56,229 nt of DNA from an uncultured Clostridia bacterium (GCA_945965275.1 CAMFNB010000004.1:1-56229), one strand, 5' to 3'; shown: positions 10,662 to 20,240, numbered from the stretch's first letter. Numbers and translations: made by a program. The notes: a model not told the origin generated them from the letters alone.

Positions 10662-12317
10662 TTATTTAAGGTTGCTGAATGCGACAAGTGCATTGCCTTC
10701 GCTGTTTGTTACATTTGCAGAATCAGCAAGTCCGCCGTGATCAAGGCCGTATCCGATACCGTCATACATCATGCCTTCACCGATTTCAACTTCGATAGTG
10801 TCCTTGTCAATAATCTTGGCTTTTGTCTTAGCCTTGATTCCGTCTTTTGATACAACGAAGAATCCGAGTACCTCATCGCTGTCTCCGACTGTCTTGAGTC
10901 CGTCACCGACAAATGAGAAGTCAACGATTGCTTTTTTGCTCTGGAAGTCAATCTTTGAAGGTACGGGACAGTTTACTTTGTTTGCATCAAATCCGTCTGC
11001 TTTGTAAAGATCTGAAGCGAGAATCTGTTCAGCTGCTCTGAAGCCGATTTTCCACTTGTTTAAGTAGTGAGCCGGATCTTCCCATTCCTGTTCTTCTTCA
11101 GGAAGAGTGTCATTTCTTGAACCCCATAAGTTGTCTTCTGAATGGAACTCATCTGTTCTGTAGTTATATCCTACGTCCATTGATGTAACAATGAATGAAT
11201 CAGGAATTGCGAAATATGCATCTGTCTGTGCTGCTCTTACTTCAGGAAGCTTAGCAAATGCTGTCTTACAGAAGTCAACTTCAGCTGTTACGTGTGATGA
11301 AAGCTGAACATTAATAAAGTATAAATAACTGTCAAATGCTTCTCTCCATCCCTCTACCATAGCAACAAGCATGTCCTTGTATTCTTCCGGCCAGCCGGCA
11401 TCTGACTCTCCCTGATAGAAGATAACACCCTGTAATGCCATGTGTTTGAAAGGAGCAAGCATATACTTGTAAATTGCCTGTGTCTCAGGCATCTGAGCTG
11501 CTGACGGCTTATCTCCGCCGATCTTAGCTGCTGCAGAAGGATCCATGAAGTCCTGAATCTTACATCCGCCCCATGCAGCCATGATGATACCCTGAGGTAC
11601 ATCTGAATTGTCTGCAAGGTGTTTAACGAACGTATAACCTAAAGCTGAAAAGTCATCTACAGTTTCCTGTGTTGTCTTTGTCCAAATGTATTCTTCGCTG
11701 AGAACGTCCTCATGCTCACCCATGTATGTAGGAATACCATGGCTTGTCATGTCATCGCCTCTCTGTCTGTAGAGTCTGATATTATCATTCTCATTGATAA
11801 GACCTGTAAGCTTATCATAGTATTTTGTCATTGCAGCACATCCGCGGTAATCAACACCAAAGAGATATTCTGCGTTTGACTGACCTGATACAATCCAAAC
11901 ATCTCCGATGAGGATACCCGTGAATTCTGTTCTCTCGCCTTCTTTAGGACCTACAGAAAGTGTTATAGGTTCTGAAGATGCTTCTCTTGGTGAGAACTGA
12001 ATAATCCAGGATCCGTCTTTTTCAACCTTTGCATATCTTTCTTCATCACCGAGTTTACCGTAAACATATCTTCCGATATTTTTACTTGTACCGTAAACCT
12101 GGATGATTTTATCACGCTGAAGTACCATATCGCTTGAGAAGGCATGTGATACTGTGTAATCCTCTAACTCTTTTCCGCTGACCTCAGGCTGCGGTTCAAG
12201 CTTCTCTACAGCAGGAACCTTGCTCTCTGCCTGTTTCAATTCAACTGTACATGCACTGCAAACGAGCATAAGAACTGCAAGTGCAATAAGCACGGCTGAT
12301 TTAATTATCTTTTTCAT
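10662..12317 (-). CDS. sialate O-acetylesterase (SASA)-like lipoprotein
   Basis: This 551-residue protein has an N-terminal export signal ending in a lipobox-like LVCSAC (Cys23 the likely lipidated residue). The esterase signature SGQSN at 144-148 supplies the catalytic serine (Ser147). FYQGESDAG follows, and WEDPAHYL carries a histidine that probably completes the active site. The family removes O-acetyl groups from sialic acids or from xylan-type glycans (CE6-like). It is predicted to sit on the outer face of the membrane. The specific substrate cannot be assigned. It is probably co-transcribed with the epimerase gene. Confidence 0.85.
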   Translation of the reverse strand: MKKIIKSAVLIALAVLMLVCSACTVELKQAESKVPAVEKLEPQPEVSGKELEDYTVSHAFSSDMVLQRDKIIQVYGTSKNIGRYVYGKLGDEERYAKVEKDGSWIIQFSPREASSEPITLSVGPKEGERTEFTGILIGDVWIVSGQSNAEYLFGVDYRGCAAMTKYYDKLTGLINENDNIRLYRQRGDDMTSHGIPTYMGEHEDVLSEEYIWTKTTQETVDDFSALGYTFVKHLADNSDVPQGIIMAAWGGCKIQDFMDPSAAAKIGGDKPSAAQMPETQAIYKYMLAPFKHMALQGVIFYQGESDAGWPEEYKDMLVAMVEGWREAFDSYLYFINVQLSSHVTAEVDFCKTAFAKLPEVRAAQTDAYFAIPDSFIVTSMDVGYNYRTDEFHSEDNLWGSRNDTLPEEEQEWEDPAHYLNKWKIGFRAAEQILASDLYKADGFDANKVNCPVPSKIDFQSKKAIVDFSFVGDGLKTVGDSDEVLGFFVVSKDGIKAKTKAKIIDKDTIEVEIGEGMMYDGIGYGLDHGGLADSANVTNSEGNALVAFSNLK

Positions 12318-12450
12318 TTAGATAACCTCCATATAAACATAACTGGTAAGATTTTACCACTAATGAACTCATTCTTTCAACATAATATATTGTAGACAAT
12401 TGATGATGCTTATTGTAAAATATTTTGTATAATTTACTTTAGGAAAAAAT

Positions 12451-13407
12451 ATGCAGCAGGCATTACCGAGTTACGTAGATGATTTCCTTATTTACATGGA
12501 ATCTATCTCAGGAAAATCACTTAATACGATAAAGGAATACCGCTACGACCTCTCTATGTTCTTTCGTTTTATGAGCGAAAAAAAAGGATTGGAGAAGCCG
12601 GAGGATTTTACCGTTAGCATGCTCGATGACATTAAGCTGACTGACCTCTACTCCTTTCTGAATTATACAAACCGTGAACGCGGTGACAAAGCCGTAACTA
12701 GAGCTCGTAAGGTAGCATGTTTGAGATCATTTTTCAAATACTGTCACAGCAAGGCAAACCTTATTTCAGGAAACCCCGCAGCAGAACTGGATTCCCCTAA
12801 AATAACAAAGTCCCTGCCCCGCTATCTCGAGCTTGACGAGTGCAAGGCTCTGTTAAATGTCATTGACGGAGACCATAAGGAACGTGACTACTGCATGATT
12901 ATTCTTTTTCTGAACTGCGGTATGCGACTTTCCGAGCTTGTCGGAATCAATGTCGGTGACATAAGCGGTGATTCACTGGTTGTAATGGGTAAAGGAAACA
13001 AAGAAAGAACCGTTTATCTGAACGAGTCCTGCAAAGAAGCAATAAACAATTATCTGGCAGTAAGACCTAAAGCAGAAGGTCCGAACGCAAATGCTCTCTT
13101 TCTCAGCAACAGAAGACAGCGAATAAGCTCGAAAACCGTTCAGTACACGGTAAAAAAATACATAAAAGCCGCCGGTCTTGATGCAAGCAAGTATTCAACG
13201 CACAAACTTCGTCACACTGCCGCAACACTTATGTATTCTTACGGAGATGTTGACATAAGAGCTCTTCAGGAAATACTCGGACACACAAGCGTTGCTACAA
13301 CTGAAATTTACACGCATGTAAAAAATGCCAGAATAAAAGAAGCGGTTGCAAAAAATCCTCTTGCGGATTTTAAACCGGACACCAAAGAAAATGAAGATAA
13401 CGACTGA
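12451..13407 (+). CDS. xerC: XerC/XerD-type tyrosine recombinase
   Basis: This 318-residue protein has an N-terminal SAM-like core-binding domain (about 5-100) and a C-terminal catalytic domain. The full set of active-site residues is visible: Arg159 in GMRLSEL, Lys181, His251 and Arg254 in HKLRH, His278 in LGHTS and the nucleophile Tyr287 in EIYTHV. Length and motifs fit chromosome-dimer-resolving XerC/XerD of Firmicutes rather than a phage integrase. AGGAAAA precedes the ATG. Whether it is the XerC or XerD paralogue cannot be settled here. The LCP-like gene follows after 18 bp. Confidence 0.85.
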   Translation: MQQALPSYVDDFLIYMESISGKSLNTIKEYRYDLSMFFRFMSEKKGLEKPEDFTVSMLDDIKLTDLYSFLNYTNRERGDKAVTRARKVACLRSFFKYCHSKANLISGNPAAELDSPKITKSLPRYLELDECKALLNVIDGDHKERDYCMIILFLNCGMRLSELVGINVGDISGDSLVVMGKGNKERTVYLNESCKEAINNYLAVRPKAEGPNANALFLSNRRQRISSKTVQYTVKKYIKAAGLDASKYSTHKLRHTAATLMYSYGDVDIRALQEILGHTSVATTEIYTHVKNARIKEAVAKNPLADFKPDTKENEDND

Positions 13408-13425
13408 TTAGGAGTTAATGAATAT

Positions 13426-14451
13426 ATGGACAACCTCAGAAGATTTGTTTTGATTATATCTTTAATATCATTCGTCCTGCTTTGCGTAGGAGGTTTCTAT
13501 ATTGCGGATGTTTACGATCCGAAATCAATACAAAAAGAAGTAACAGAGCCAACTCCCCTTGTTCCAAACGGCAACAAGTACGATCCTGACAATTACACCA
13601 AGCAGGACTATTACAAGGGCAACACACTCTTTGTTCTCACTCCGAAAGAAGGAGAAGCTGCCACGGGCTTTGTTCTTGCCGGTTACAACGAAGGAACGGC
13701 GGATCTCAACTTTATCGTGATACCTCACGACCTTAAGGTCACTGATGCGGCACTTAACAATTCCGTAATGACTCTCGGAGCATATTTCTTTGAACACAAT
13801 GCAAAAGACACTACAGCATATCTGAGTGCTCTTTTAAGTGTGGACATTGACAATTACATTACTCTTTCCTACGACTCATTGACTTCTTTAATTGAGAAAA
13901 CCGGTAAAATAAAAGCCGTGCTTCCTATGGATATCAAGTTTATCAAAACCAGCACGGAAGACGTAAATTACGGCGACAAGGTTAACTTCTCAAAGGGTGA
14001 AAAAGAATTATCCGGTTCAGATATCGTTAATATTCTGAAATTTGCAACTGACGAGGGTGCGTATATCAGCCCGGAGCTTTCAAAGTATTACGAAGATGCA
14101 GGTGTAAGACAGATTCATTCAAAGCTTGCAACCGACATCATTGCAATTTCAGTAAACGGCCTTGCGAAGAATTATCTTATTAATCCCGAAAATCAAGACA
14201 AATTCAAGAATGCTTTTGCAGGCCTTAAAGATTCCTTCGACACCAACTGTGACGAAGAAAAAGTAACGGAAATGTTCAGAAACATAAGTAATGCCGAGGA
14301 TGAAGAAATCGGTATGTTTATAATCGCGGGAGATCTTCAGGTCGGTAAAAAGGTGTATGTCGCTTTTGACGGTACTGCAAATGAACTTGATACCTCAAGC
14401 TCACTCAGCGTAACCAATATCATAGCAAACAGATTTACGTATATCAGATAA
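13426..14451 (+). CDS. membrane-anchored LCP-like (LytR-CpsA-Psr) protein, degenerate
   Basis: This 341-residue protein has one N-terminal membrane helix (about 7-27) and an extracytoplasmic domain. LNFIVIPHDLKV, the LLSVDIDNYITLSYDSLTSLI stretch (beginning near residue 137) and ELSGSDIVNILKF resemble the order of motifs in LytR-CpsA-Psr phosphotransferases, which attach glycopolymers to peptidoglycan. The arginines normally found after the L.G..AL motif are missing, so catalytic activity is doubtful. It follows a XerC-like gene and converges on addA with only 10 bp between. Confidence 0.55.
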   Translation: MDNLRRFVLIISLISFVLLCVGGFYIADVYDPKSIQKEVTEPTPLVPNGNKYDPDNYTKQDYYKGNTLFVLTPKEGEAATGFVLAGYNEGTADLNFIVIPHDLKVTDAALNNSVMTLGAYFFEHNAKDTTAYLSALLSVDIDNYITLSYDSLTSLIEKTGKIKAVLPMDIKFIKTSTEDVNYGDKVNFSKGEKELSGSDIVNILKFATDEGAYISPELSKYYEDAGVRQIHSKLATDIIAISVNGLAKNYLINPENQDKFKNAFAGLKDSFDTNCDEEKVTEMFRNISNAEDEEIGMFIIAGDLQVGKKVYVAFDGTANELDTSSSLSVTNIIANRFTYIR

Positions 14452-14461
14452 AAAATCAATA

Positions 14462-17400
14462 TCACGGGACAATGACAGCTGTGCCTTCTCGCAGGAAGAA
14501 CAGCTGTTTTTCTTTTACGGTAACACCCGTGATTTTTGAAAGTGCTGCGGAATAATTATTGACCTGAGTATAATATGATTCCGCTCTGGTAAGGACGTCT
14601 TCTCCTGAAACATCATCTGATTTATAGTCAACTATTACATATTCGCCGTCTTCGATAAAGCAGCAGTCAATAATACCCTGCATTACAGTTTCGCCCTTGT
14701 ATCCCGGCAGTACGTCTTCGGCATTGAGAAGAATCGTAAAAGGGACTTCTTTTTCACACTTATCAGAGGCACAGGCTCTTTTACCGATTTCCGATTTCAG
14801 GAAGTTGATTATAAATTCGGGAACAACGGCTTCTTTTTCGATTTCCAGCAGGAATCCCTTTTCTGCCATCAAATCAACTGTGCTTTTTATTATATCTCTA
14901 AGTTCGGATTCGTTTTTACCGATACAGGCTTTAAAGTCAAGTCTTCTGAGCACTTCATGAATAATCGTTCCCTGTTCTGCGGCCGTGAATTTTGCATTGC
15001 TCTTTCTTGATGCATCCTTTCGTGCCTTTCTGTACGGAACGACATGTTCATCATCATTCTGCATTATGCGTTTTAAGTCCGTAACGGATATCTTTGATTT
15101 AATGTATTTGTCATCCTGATGTGCATAGTACCACTCAGTGGGATTGTATTCTTTCTTTTTGTTTCCGTAAAACTGTCTTTCGGAAATTACGGGAGTTTGG
15201 TTTTCTTCGTCCTCATTTTTCTCTTCAGGAATAATCCTTACAAGCTTCCACAAATCACCGCCTGCCGTTTTGAGCACCCAGTCGGAATAATTTTTTGCGG
15301 AATTCACTTCTTTGTCTGTCATGTCGGAGTTCTCAAAAACGACTTCATTGGGGTCTTTGAACATTCCCACAAGAATCAGTTTTTCACGGGCTCTTGTCAT
15401 GGCTACATAAAGCAGTCGCATTTCCTCGTCAAATATTTTCTTTTTGTTTTTTTCTTTTACTATGATATTTTTGAATGTGGGACTGTAAACTCTGTTTTCG
15501 GCGTCATATCTGAAAAGATCAATTCCGAAAAACCTGTCATATACCAGATTTTTGTTTTCCCGGCTCTCCATTGAATAAAAACCGCCGTTTGAAGTTGATT
15601 TTGCACCGAAAAGAAATACAACCGGATATTCGAGGCCCTTGCTTGCATGAATTGTATTTATGCATACTGCGTCCTCTGTTGCCGAAGCATAGGCTGACAA
15701 AACAAGATTATTTCCCTCTCTTTGTCTTCTTTCAAGATATTTTATAAATCTGTGGAGACCTTTTCTTCTTGTCTGTTCATATGCCGTTGCAACGTCAAAA
15801 AGGTACCTTAAGGAGTATTGCCTTCCCAGGCCCCTTGATTCTCCGCTCACTTCAAGAACATACCTGTAATAGCCCGTTCCTGTGATTATTTTCCATATCA
15901 GAGCGGAAACCGGGATGCTCTGCGCAATCTCCGAATAATATTTGATGTCGTTTAAAAGTGCAGCATATTTTGTGCTTCCTGCTCTCTTAAGAATTTCATA
16001 AATCCAGATATTCTTTCTGTCCTTCGGATCAGTGTTTGCAACCAGTCTTGCAATATCCTCATCACTGAAATCATATAAAGGAGATCTCATTACGGTAAGA
16101 AGCGGTATATCCTGAAGCGGATTATCAATTATCTTCAGGTACGCGAGTAAAAGAACAATGTCATATTCTTCGAATATTGAAGATCCTTTTCCCGCATATG
16201 CAGGAATTCCGCGTCTTCCCAATTCCTCAATGAGCACCTGATTATGTGTGGCATTTCTCATCAAAATCGAAATGTCACCGTATTTAATGTCTCGTGTTTG
16301 ACCCTTTGAATTTTTACAGAGAATCTGGAGCTTATCGTCCATCAGTTTCTCTATTCTGTCTGCAATTGCCTTTGCCTGAACTCTTGCACCGTCACTTGTA
16401 CCGACACATGCAATGAATTCTGTCGTGTACGGATTTTCTCCGTCTGTTGTTATTTCAGGGTATTCTTCATTCCTGGGATGAAGCTCATCATCGGGATTGT
16501 ATGTGATTCCGACTGTTTCCTTTCTCATTATTCTTCTGAATACCTGATTGACTGATTCAAGAACCTCTTTTCTGCTTCGGAAGTTTTCCGACAGTTTAAT
16601 AAGTTCACTTTTACCGTCCGCACTCTTTTCATAAGCATCGGCTTTTCCGATGAAAAGCTCCGGACAGGCTTCACGGAAGCCGTAAATGCACTGCTTTACA
16701 TCACCCACTCTGAATACATTGTTGTCTCCGGACACAGCATCAATAATCGCGTCGTTTATCTCTGTAATATCCTGATATTCATCAACGAAAATATATTTGA
16801 ACAAATCTTTGTAGTAAGCCGAAGCTTCCTCTGTTTTAAGAACCGCAAGAGCTTTATGAATAACATCCGAAAAGCTTAATATGTTTTTCTTTTCCTTTTC
16901 GGCCTTAAGTCGCTTATCATATTCCTTGACAATCTCAATAAGCACCTCGATTACGGATTTTGTTTCGGCAATTTGTTCGTTGATTGTGGAATCATCGTAT
17001 TTAAGGCTCAGTTCCTTATGCTCGTTAAGTGCCGACTTTGCGGCATTGTATTTTGCTTTGGCTATGTCTTCGTCCGGTGTTTTTGAAATCGGCTTATATG
17101 TGGCTCTGCTCGGTAAAATACCCTCATAATCAGGTTCCAAACCATCTTCCAGGGCCTTCTTAAGTCTGTTCATCCCTTCCATCATGTCAGGAACAAACTT
17201 AAGACAGTCGCCGTAGTTATTATATAAATACAAAGTATCCTCGTAGGCTTCATCGAATATGCTCTGTTTGTATTTTTTATATTCAATCTTCCAGTCGTAA
17301 TCTTTTACCGTTCCGTCAAGCCACGCAAACGGTTCACTCAGATTCAAAATATATTCGTAAAGTCTTAAAACGGTATTTCTGAATAAATCAGGATCAAGTC

Positions 17401-17905
17401 TGCTGTAAAAAAGTCCTGCAAGCTTTTTGAATTCCGGTTCACCCTTCTCGTAATACTCTTCAAGAAGGTCGTCAAGCACGTCATTTGAAAGTATTCTCAG
17501 TTCTCCGTCATCACCAACTGAGGTGGATGAATCAACTCCGCTTATGGTGAAAAATTTTCTCACCACATTACCGCAGAAGCTGTCCAAGGTTGAAATATTT
17601 GCATTTTGAATAAGTGGGAGCTGTCTTTTAAGATGTTCCCTGACACTTTCGCTTGTTTCCGGAGCATCTATTGCATCAATGATTCTCTCCATAATTCTCT
17701 TTTTCATCTCAGCCGTTGCCGCTTTTGTAAAAGTAACAACAAGCATTTGATCTATGTCAAGTGAATTATCTTCAATAAGGCACTGAACTATGCGTTCTGT
17801 AAGAACAGCTGTTTTTCCCGATCCTGCAGCCGCCGATAAAAGAAGATTCTTTCCTCTTCTGAATATTGCTTTTTCCTGATTTTCAGTCCACTTCATATTT
17901 TTCAC
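14462..17905 (-). CDS. addA: ATP-dependent helicase/nuclease subunit A
   Basis: This 1147-residue protein is a UvrD/Rep-type superfamily 1 helicase fused to a C-terminal RecB-like nuclease. Walker A is AAAGSGKT at 25-32, motif II is VDEYQD, later motifs include NTIHASKGLEYPVVFL and LYVAMTRAREKLIL, and the nuclease core reads GIIDCCFIEDGEYVIVDYKSD. AddAB processes double-strand breaks for recombination, and AddA supplies helicase and one nuclease. The partner addB normally lies immediately upstream; here the upstream gene is the divergent rubrerythrin, so addB is not linked in this window. Confidence 0.95.
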   Translation of the reverse strand: MKNMKWTENQEKAIFRRGKNLLLSAAAGSGKTAVLTERIVQCLIEDNSLDIDQMLVVTFTKAATAEMKKRIMERIIDAIDAPETSESVREHLKRQLPLIQNANISTLDSFCGNVVRKFFTISGVDSSTSVGDDGELRILSNDVLDDLLEEYYEKGEPEFKKLAGLFYSRLDPDLFRNTVLRLYEYILNLSEPFAWLDGTVKDYDWKIEYKKYKQSIFDEAYEDTLYLYNNYGDCLKFVPDMMEGMNRLKKALEDGLEPDYEGILPSRATYKPISKTPDEDIAKAKYNAAKSALNEHKELSLKYDDSTINEQIAETKSVIEVLIEIVKEYDKRLKAEKEKKNILSFSDVIHKALAVLKTEEASAYYKDLFKYIFVDEYQDITEINDAIIDAVSGDNNVFRVGDVKQCIYGFREACPELFIGKADAYEKSADGKSELIKLSENFRSRKEVLESVNQVFRRIMRKETVGITYNPDDELHPRNEEYPEITTDGENPYTTEFIACVGTSDGARVQAKAIADRIEKLMDDKLQILCKNSKGQTRDIKYGDISILMRNATHNQVLIEELGRRGIPAYAGKGSSIFEEYDIVLLLAYLKIIDNPLQDIPLLTVMRSPLYDFSDEDIARLVANTDPKDRKNIWIYEILKRAGSTKYAALLNDIKYYSEIAQSIPVSALIWKIITGTGYYRYVLEVSGESRGLGRQYSLRYLFDVATAYEQTRRKGLHRFIKYLERRQREGNNLVLSAYASATEDAVCINTIHASKGLEYPVVFLFGAKSTSNGGFYSMESRENKNLVYDRFFGIDLFRYDAENRVYSPTFKNIIVKEKNKKKIFDEEMRLLYVAMTRAREKLILVGMFKDPNEVVFENSDMTDKEVNSAKNYSDWVLKTAGGDLWKLVRIIPEEKNEDEENQTPVISERQFYGNKKKEYNPTEWYYAHQDDKYIKSKISVTDLKRIMQNDDEHVVPYRKARKDASRKSNAKFTAAEQGTIIHEVLRRLDFKACIGKNESELRDIIKSTVDLMAEKGFLLEIEKEAVVPEFIINFLKSEIGKRACASDKCEKEVPFTILLNAEDVLPGYKGETVMQGIIDCCFIEDGEYVIVDYKSDDVSGEDVLTRAESYYTQVNNYSAALSKITGVTVKEKQLFFLREGTAVIVP

Positions 17906-17911
17906 CTGCTT

Positions 17912-17944
17912 TATTATATCATATTCACATTATGTGATATAATA
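17912..17944. promoter_or_regulatory. palindromic divergent promoter/operator between addA and rubrerythrin
   Basis: Perfect 10-bp inverted arms TATTATATCA (17912-17921) and TGATATAATA (17935-17944) are separated by 13 bp. Each arm contains a TATAAT on its outgoing strand, so the symmetry could simply reflect two back-to-back -10 elements, or it could be a repressor site covering both. No regulator is identified. Confidence 0.5.
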
Positions 17945-17981
17945 TGTGTATAAATTGTCACATTTTGAAAGGAGATTTATT

Positions 17982-18518
17982 ATGCCGGATTTAAAAGGAA
18001 CAAAGACAGAAAAAAATCTTATGGAAGCTTTCGCCGGAGAAAGCCAGGCACGTAACAAGTATTCATATTTTGCTTCAAAAGCAAAGAAGGACGGATATCA
18101 GCAGATCGGTGCTTTCTTTGAAGAGACAGCAAATAACGAAAAAGAACATGCAAAGATTTGGTTTAAGCTCTTAAACGGAATCGGATCAACAGAAGAAAAC
18201 CTCAAGGCAGCTGCTGCAGGTGAGCATGACGAATGGACAGATATGTATGCCCGTATGGCAAATGAAGCCCGTGAAGAAGGCTTTGATGAAATTGCCGCTC
18301 TCTTTGAAGGCGTAGGCAAAATTGAAAAAGAACACGAGGAGCGTTACCTTAAGCTCTTAAAGAACATCGAAGACGGTGTTGTATTCAAGAGAGAGACAAA
18401 GTCTGTTTGGGTTTGCAGAAACTGCGGACACATCGTTGACAGCCTCGAAGCACCTGAGAAATGCCCTGTTTGTGCTCATCCTCAGGACTATTTTGAACTC
18501 AGAGTTATCAATTACTGA
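17982..18518 (+). CDS. rbr: rubrerythrin
   Basis: This 178-residue protein has a ferritin-like four-helix diiron domain (about 1-135), with conserved Glu/His motifs in AFAGESQARNKY, NEKEHAKIW and KIEKEHEERY. A C-terminal rubredoxin-like iron site follows, with Cys pairs in CRNCGH and CPVCAHPQ. It reduces hydrogen peroxide in anaerobes and protects against oxidative stress in the cytoplasm. The ATG at 17982 with AAAGGAG just upstream is preferred to an earlier in-frame GTG at 17946. It diverges from addA across a palindrome and ends in a strong terminator. Confidence 0.96.
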   Translation: MPDLKGTKTEKNLMEAFAGESQARNKYSYFASKAKKDGYQQIGAFFEETANNEKEHAKIWFKLLNGIGSTEENLKAAAAGEHDEWTDMYARMANEAREEGFDEIAALFEGVGKIEKEHEERYLKLLKNIEDGVVFKRETKSVWVCRNCGHIVDSLEAPEKCPVCAHPQDYFELRVINY

Positions 18519-18538
18519 TAAAACTCACAAAACTTTCA

Positions 18539-18564
18539 GGGCAGCTGATAAAGCTGCCCTTTTC
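18539..18564 (+). terminator. intrinsic terminator after rubrerythrin
   Basis: Arms GGGCAGCT (18539-18546) and AGCTGCCC (18552-18559) are followed by TTTT. Confidence 0.9.
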
Positions 18565-18618
18565 GTTTGACATGACATTTTGTGTAATATATAATTATGC
18601 AGTTGTTCGAACAGATAA

Positions 18619-18711
18619 GGAGAAATCGCCTAGTCCGGTCGAGGGCGCACGATTGGAATTCGTGTAACCGCCACAAACGGTTCGAGGGTTCGAATCCCTC
18701 TTTCTCCGCCA
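18619..18711 (+). tRNA. tRNA-Ser (anticodon GGA)
   Basis: This is a 93-nt class II tRNA with encoded CCA. The acceptor stem pairs GGAGAAA (18619-18625) with TTTCTCC (18701-18707), followed by G and CCA. The anticodon stem CACGA/TCGTG encloses loop TTGGAAT with anticodon GGA. A long variable arm typical of tRNA-Ser precedes the T arm, whose loop reads TTCGAAT. Minus-strand open frames across this region are shadows. Confidence 0.95.
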
Positions 18712-18719
18712 GACAATAA

Positions 18720-18746
18720 AGCACATCTTTCACGGATGTGCTTTTT
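18720..18746 (+). terminator. terminator following tRNA-Ser
   Basis: Arms AGCACATC (18720-18727) and GATGTGCT (18735-18742) are followed by a T run. It lies 9 bp after the CCA end. Confidence 0.88.
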
Positions 18747-18766
18747 GTATAAAGAAAGGATTTGCC

Positions 18767-19015
18767 ATGAGTGACGGAAGCAGAGATGAAAAACTGGGAA
18801 AAGCAATAGCAATCAGCGCATACCTTTGGTTTGCGGTAAAATTCATCCTTGTGGTTTCACTTATTTCTCTGGCTGTTCTGTGGTTTTTAGATAAACCTCT
18901 TTGGATTGCGCCGATTGCAGGCATTGTGCTTTTTCTGATTTACAGATTCATAAGGACATTGGTATTAAGACTGCTTATCAGTTGGGGACGGAAATCAAGC
19001 GGCGAAGACAAATAA
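18767..19015 (+). CDS. small two-helix membrane protein
   Basis: This 82-residue protein has a short charged N-terminus (SDGSRDEKLGK), two hydrophobic helices (about 20-43 and 47-70) and a basic C-terminal tail. No family is recognised. GAAAGGA precedes the ATG. It stands alone between the tRNA terminator and a bidirectional terminator, so it is probably its own transcription unit. Confidence 0.65.
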   Translation: MSDGSRDEKLGKAIAISAYLWFAVKFILVVSLISLAVLWFLDKPLWIAPIAGIVLFLIYRFIRTLVLRLLISWGRKSSGEDK

Positions 19016-19016
19016 A

Positions 19017-19053
19017 AAAAGAGAGAAAAAACTTTTTGTTTTTTCTCTCTTTC
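19017..19053. terminator. bidirectional terminator
   Basis: Long stem: GAGAGAAAAAAC (19021-19032) pairs with GTTTTTTCTCTC (19038-19049), extended by flanking A:T pairs. It serves both the small membrane protein and the convergent DUF5692 gene. Confidence 0.88.
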
Positions 19054-19072
19054 TGTTTTACAGTTTAATAAA

Positions 19073-20113
19073 TCAGTCTTCTTTTCTTGCCATTGCAAGT
19101 TTGAAATCCTTTGTGTCAGAGAATATCTCTTGTGTATAAGGATTCTTCTTCTGTTCAACTGAACGCTTGATGACCCATGCAAGTGCAAGTGCATTGATTG
19201 CTATTGAAGCAATAGAAATGATTCCCTGTGCATACGGATTTGCTGTTGTCGGCATTGTAGCGCCCATTGCAGCAGCTGCTCCTGCTTCTCCGTAAACTGA
19301 CGAAACAGTTGTGAAAATACTGTTATCCTGGAACAACGGGAATACCTGAGCAAACATACACCACAGTGCAAGAGTGTGTGCTCTGTTCTGAATCCATCCG
19401 CCTTTGTTCCAAAGGAAGTTTGCAACAGTAGGTGCAAGTAAGAGTGCAAGTCCGCAGTACCATGCATGTGTGGGAAGATTGAGATATGTGTACTGGAAGT
19501 TCCAAATATCATAAGCGATAATGTAGATCCAAATCATATCAGGCCAAAGCATGTCTTTTTGATCCTTTGATGAGTATACTCCCCACCAGCCTGTCATACA
19601 GGCAATGTTGATGATTCCGGCAATTCCGTTTAAGATGTTCCACCATCCGCCGTAAAGCCATACACCCTCTGATGATAACCACCATCCGCCTGCAAGCGAT
19701 CCTGCTTTGATAGCTGATTCAAAGTCAGAAGCTACGGCAATGAGAATGTTGATTGCAACAATTACAAACGGGAATGCTTTAAACCAATGTGCTTTTCCGA
19801 GCTTGCCCCATTTGTACTTGATCATCATGAAGCCGATACATCCGATTGTTGCGGCATAGAGCTTTGCATAATGGAACCAGCTGTTCATGTGAACATATGT
19901 ATCATTATTAAGAGCCCATTCCGCTCCGCATGCGGCACCGATGTAAATAGCCACAAAATAAACAGTGAGTAAAGCAGGAACAACAAGGAAGCATGTAATT
20001 CCGCCGAATTTAGAACGGCGCGCAAACTCATTTAAGAGAATTAAGCCCGCAAAAACCATGACCCAGCCGAGAAGCTGAGCGCCTGCGGATTCTCCGTAAA
20101 TATTGAAGAACAT
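19073..20113 (-). CDS. DUF5692-type integral membrane protein
   Basis: This 346-residue polytopic protein has roughly nine to ten predicted membrane helices, beginning FFNIYGESAGAQLLGW and rich in Trp (GGWW, EGVWLYGGWW, MTGWWGVY). The composition and conserved Trp/Tyr-rich loops fit the DUF5692 family seen in gut Firmicutes. No transport or enzyme function is established for the family, to my knowledge. A GGAGGGAG ribosome binding site precedes the ATG, and a TATTAT/TTGCTA promoter is plausible upstream. It appears to be monocistronic. Confidence 0.75.
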   Translation of the reverse strand: MFFNIYGESAGAQLLGWVMVFAGLILLNEFARRSKFGGITCFLVVPALLTVYFVAIYIGAACGAEWALNNDTYVHMNSWFHYAKLYAATIGCIGFMMIKYKWGKLGKAHWFKAFPFVIVAINILIAVASDFESAIKAGSLAGGWWLSSEGVWLYGGWWNILNGIAGIINIACMTGWWGVYSSKDQKDMLWPDMIWIYIIAYDIWNFQYTYLNLPTHAWYCGLALLLAPTVANFLWNKGGWIQNRAHTLALWCMFAQVFPLFQDNSIFTTVSSVYGEAGAAAAMGATMPTTANPYAQGIISIASIAINALALAWVIKRSVEQKKNPYTQEIFSDTKDFKLAMARKED

Positions 20114-20240
20114 TAATATTCTCCCTCCTCAAATATTAAATTTCAAACTGACCATATAATACTACTTACAGCAAATATTTAGCAACCGTAAAATTCTTAT
20201 ATTACCGGTAGAATATTAAGACAAAACCAGCATACGAAAA

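Noticed and set aside
12451-13407. Tyrosine recombinase as the integrase of a prophage or of the rhaA-end element
   Set aside because: Length, motifs and neighbours fit a chromosomal XerC/XerD. It is 33 kb from the element and no phage genes surround it.
18536-18812. Minus-strand open frames across the tRNA region
   Set aside because: They are reverse-strand readings of tRNA-Ser and its terminator, a known source of false ORFs.
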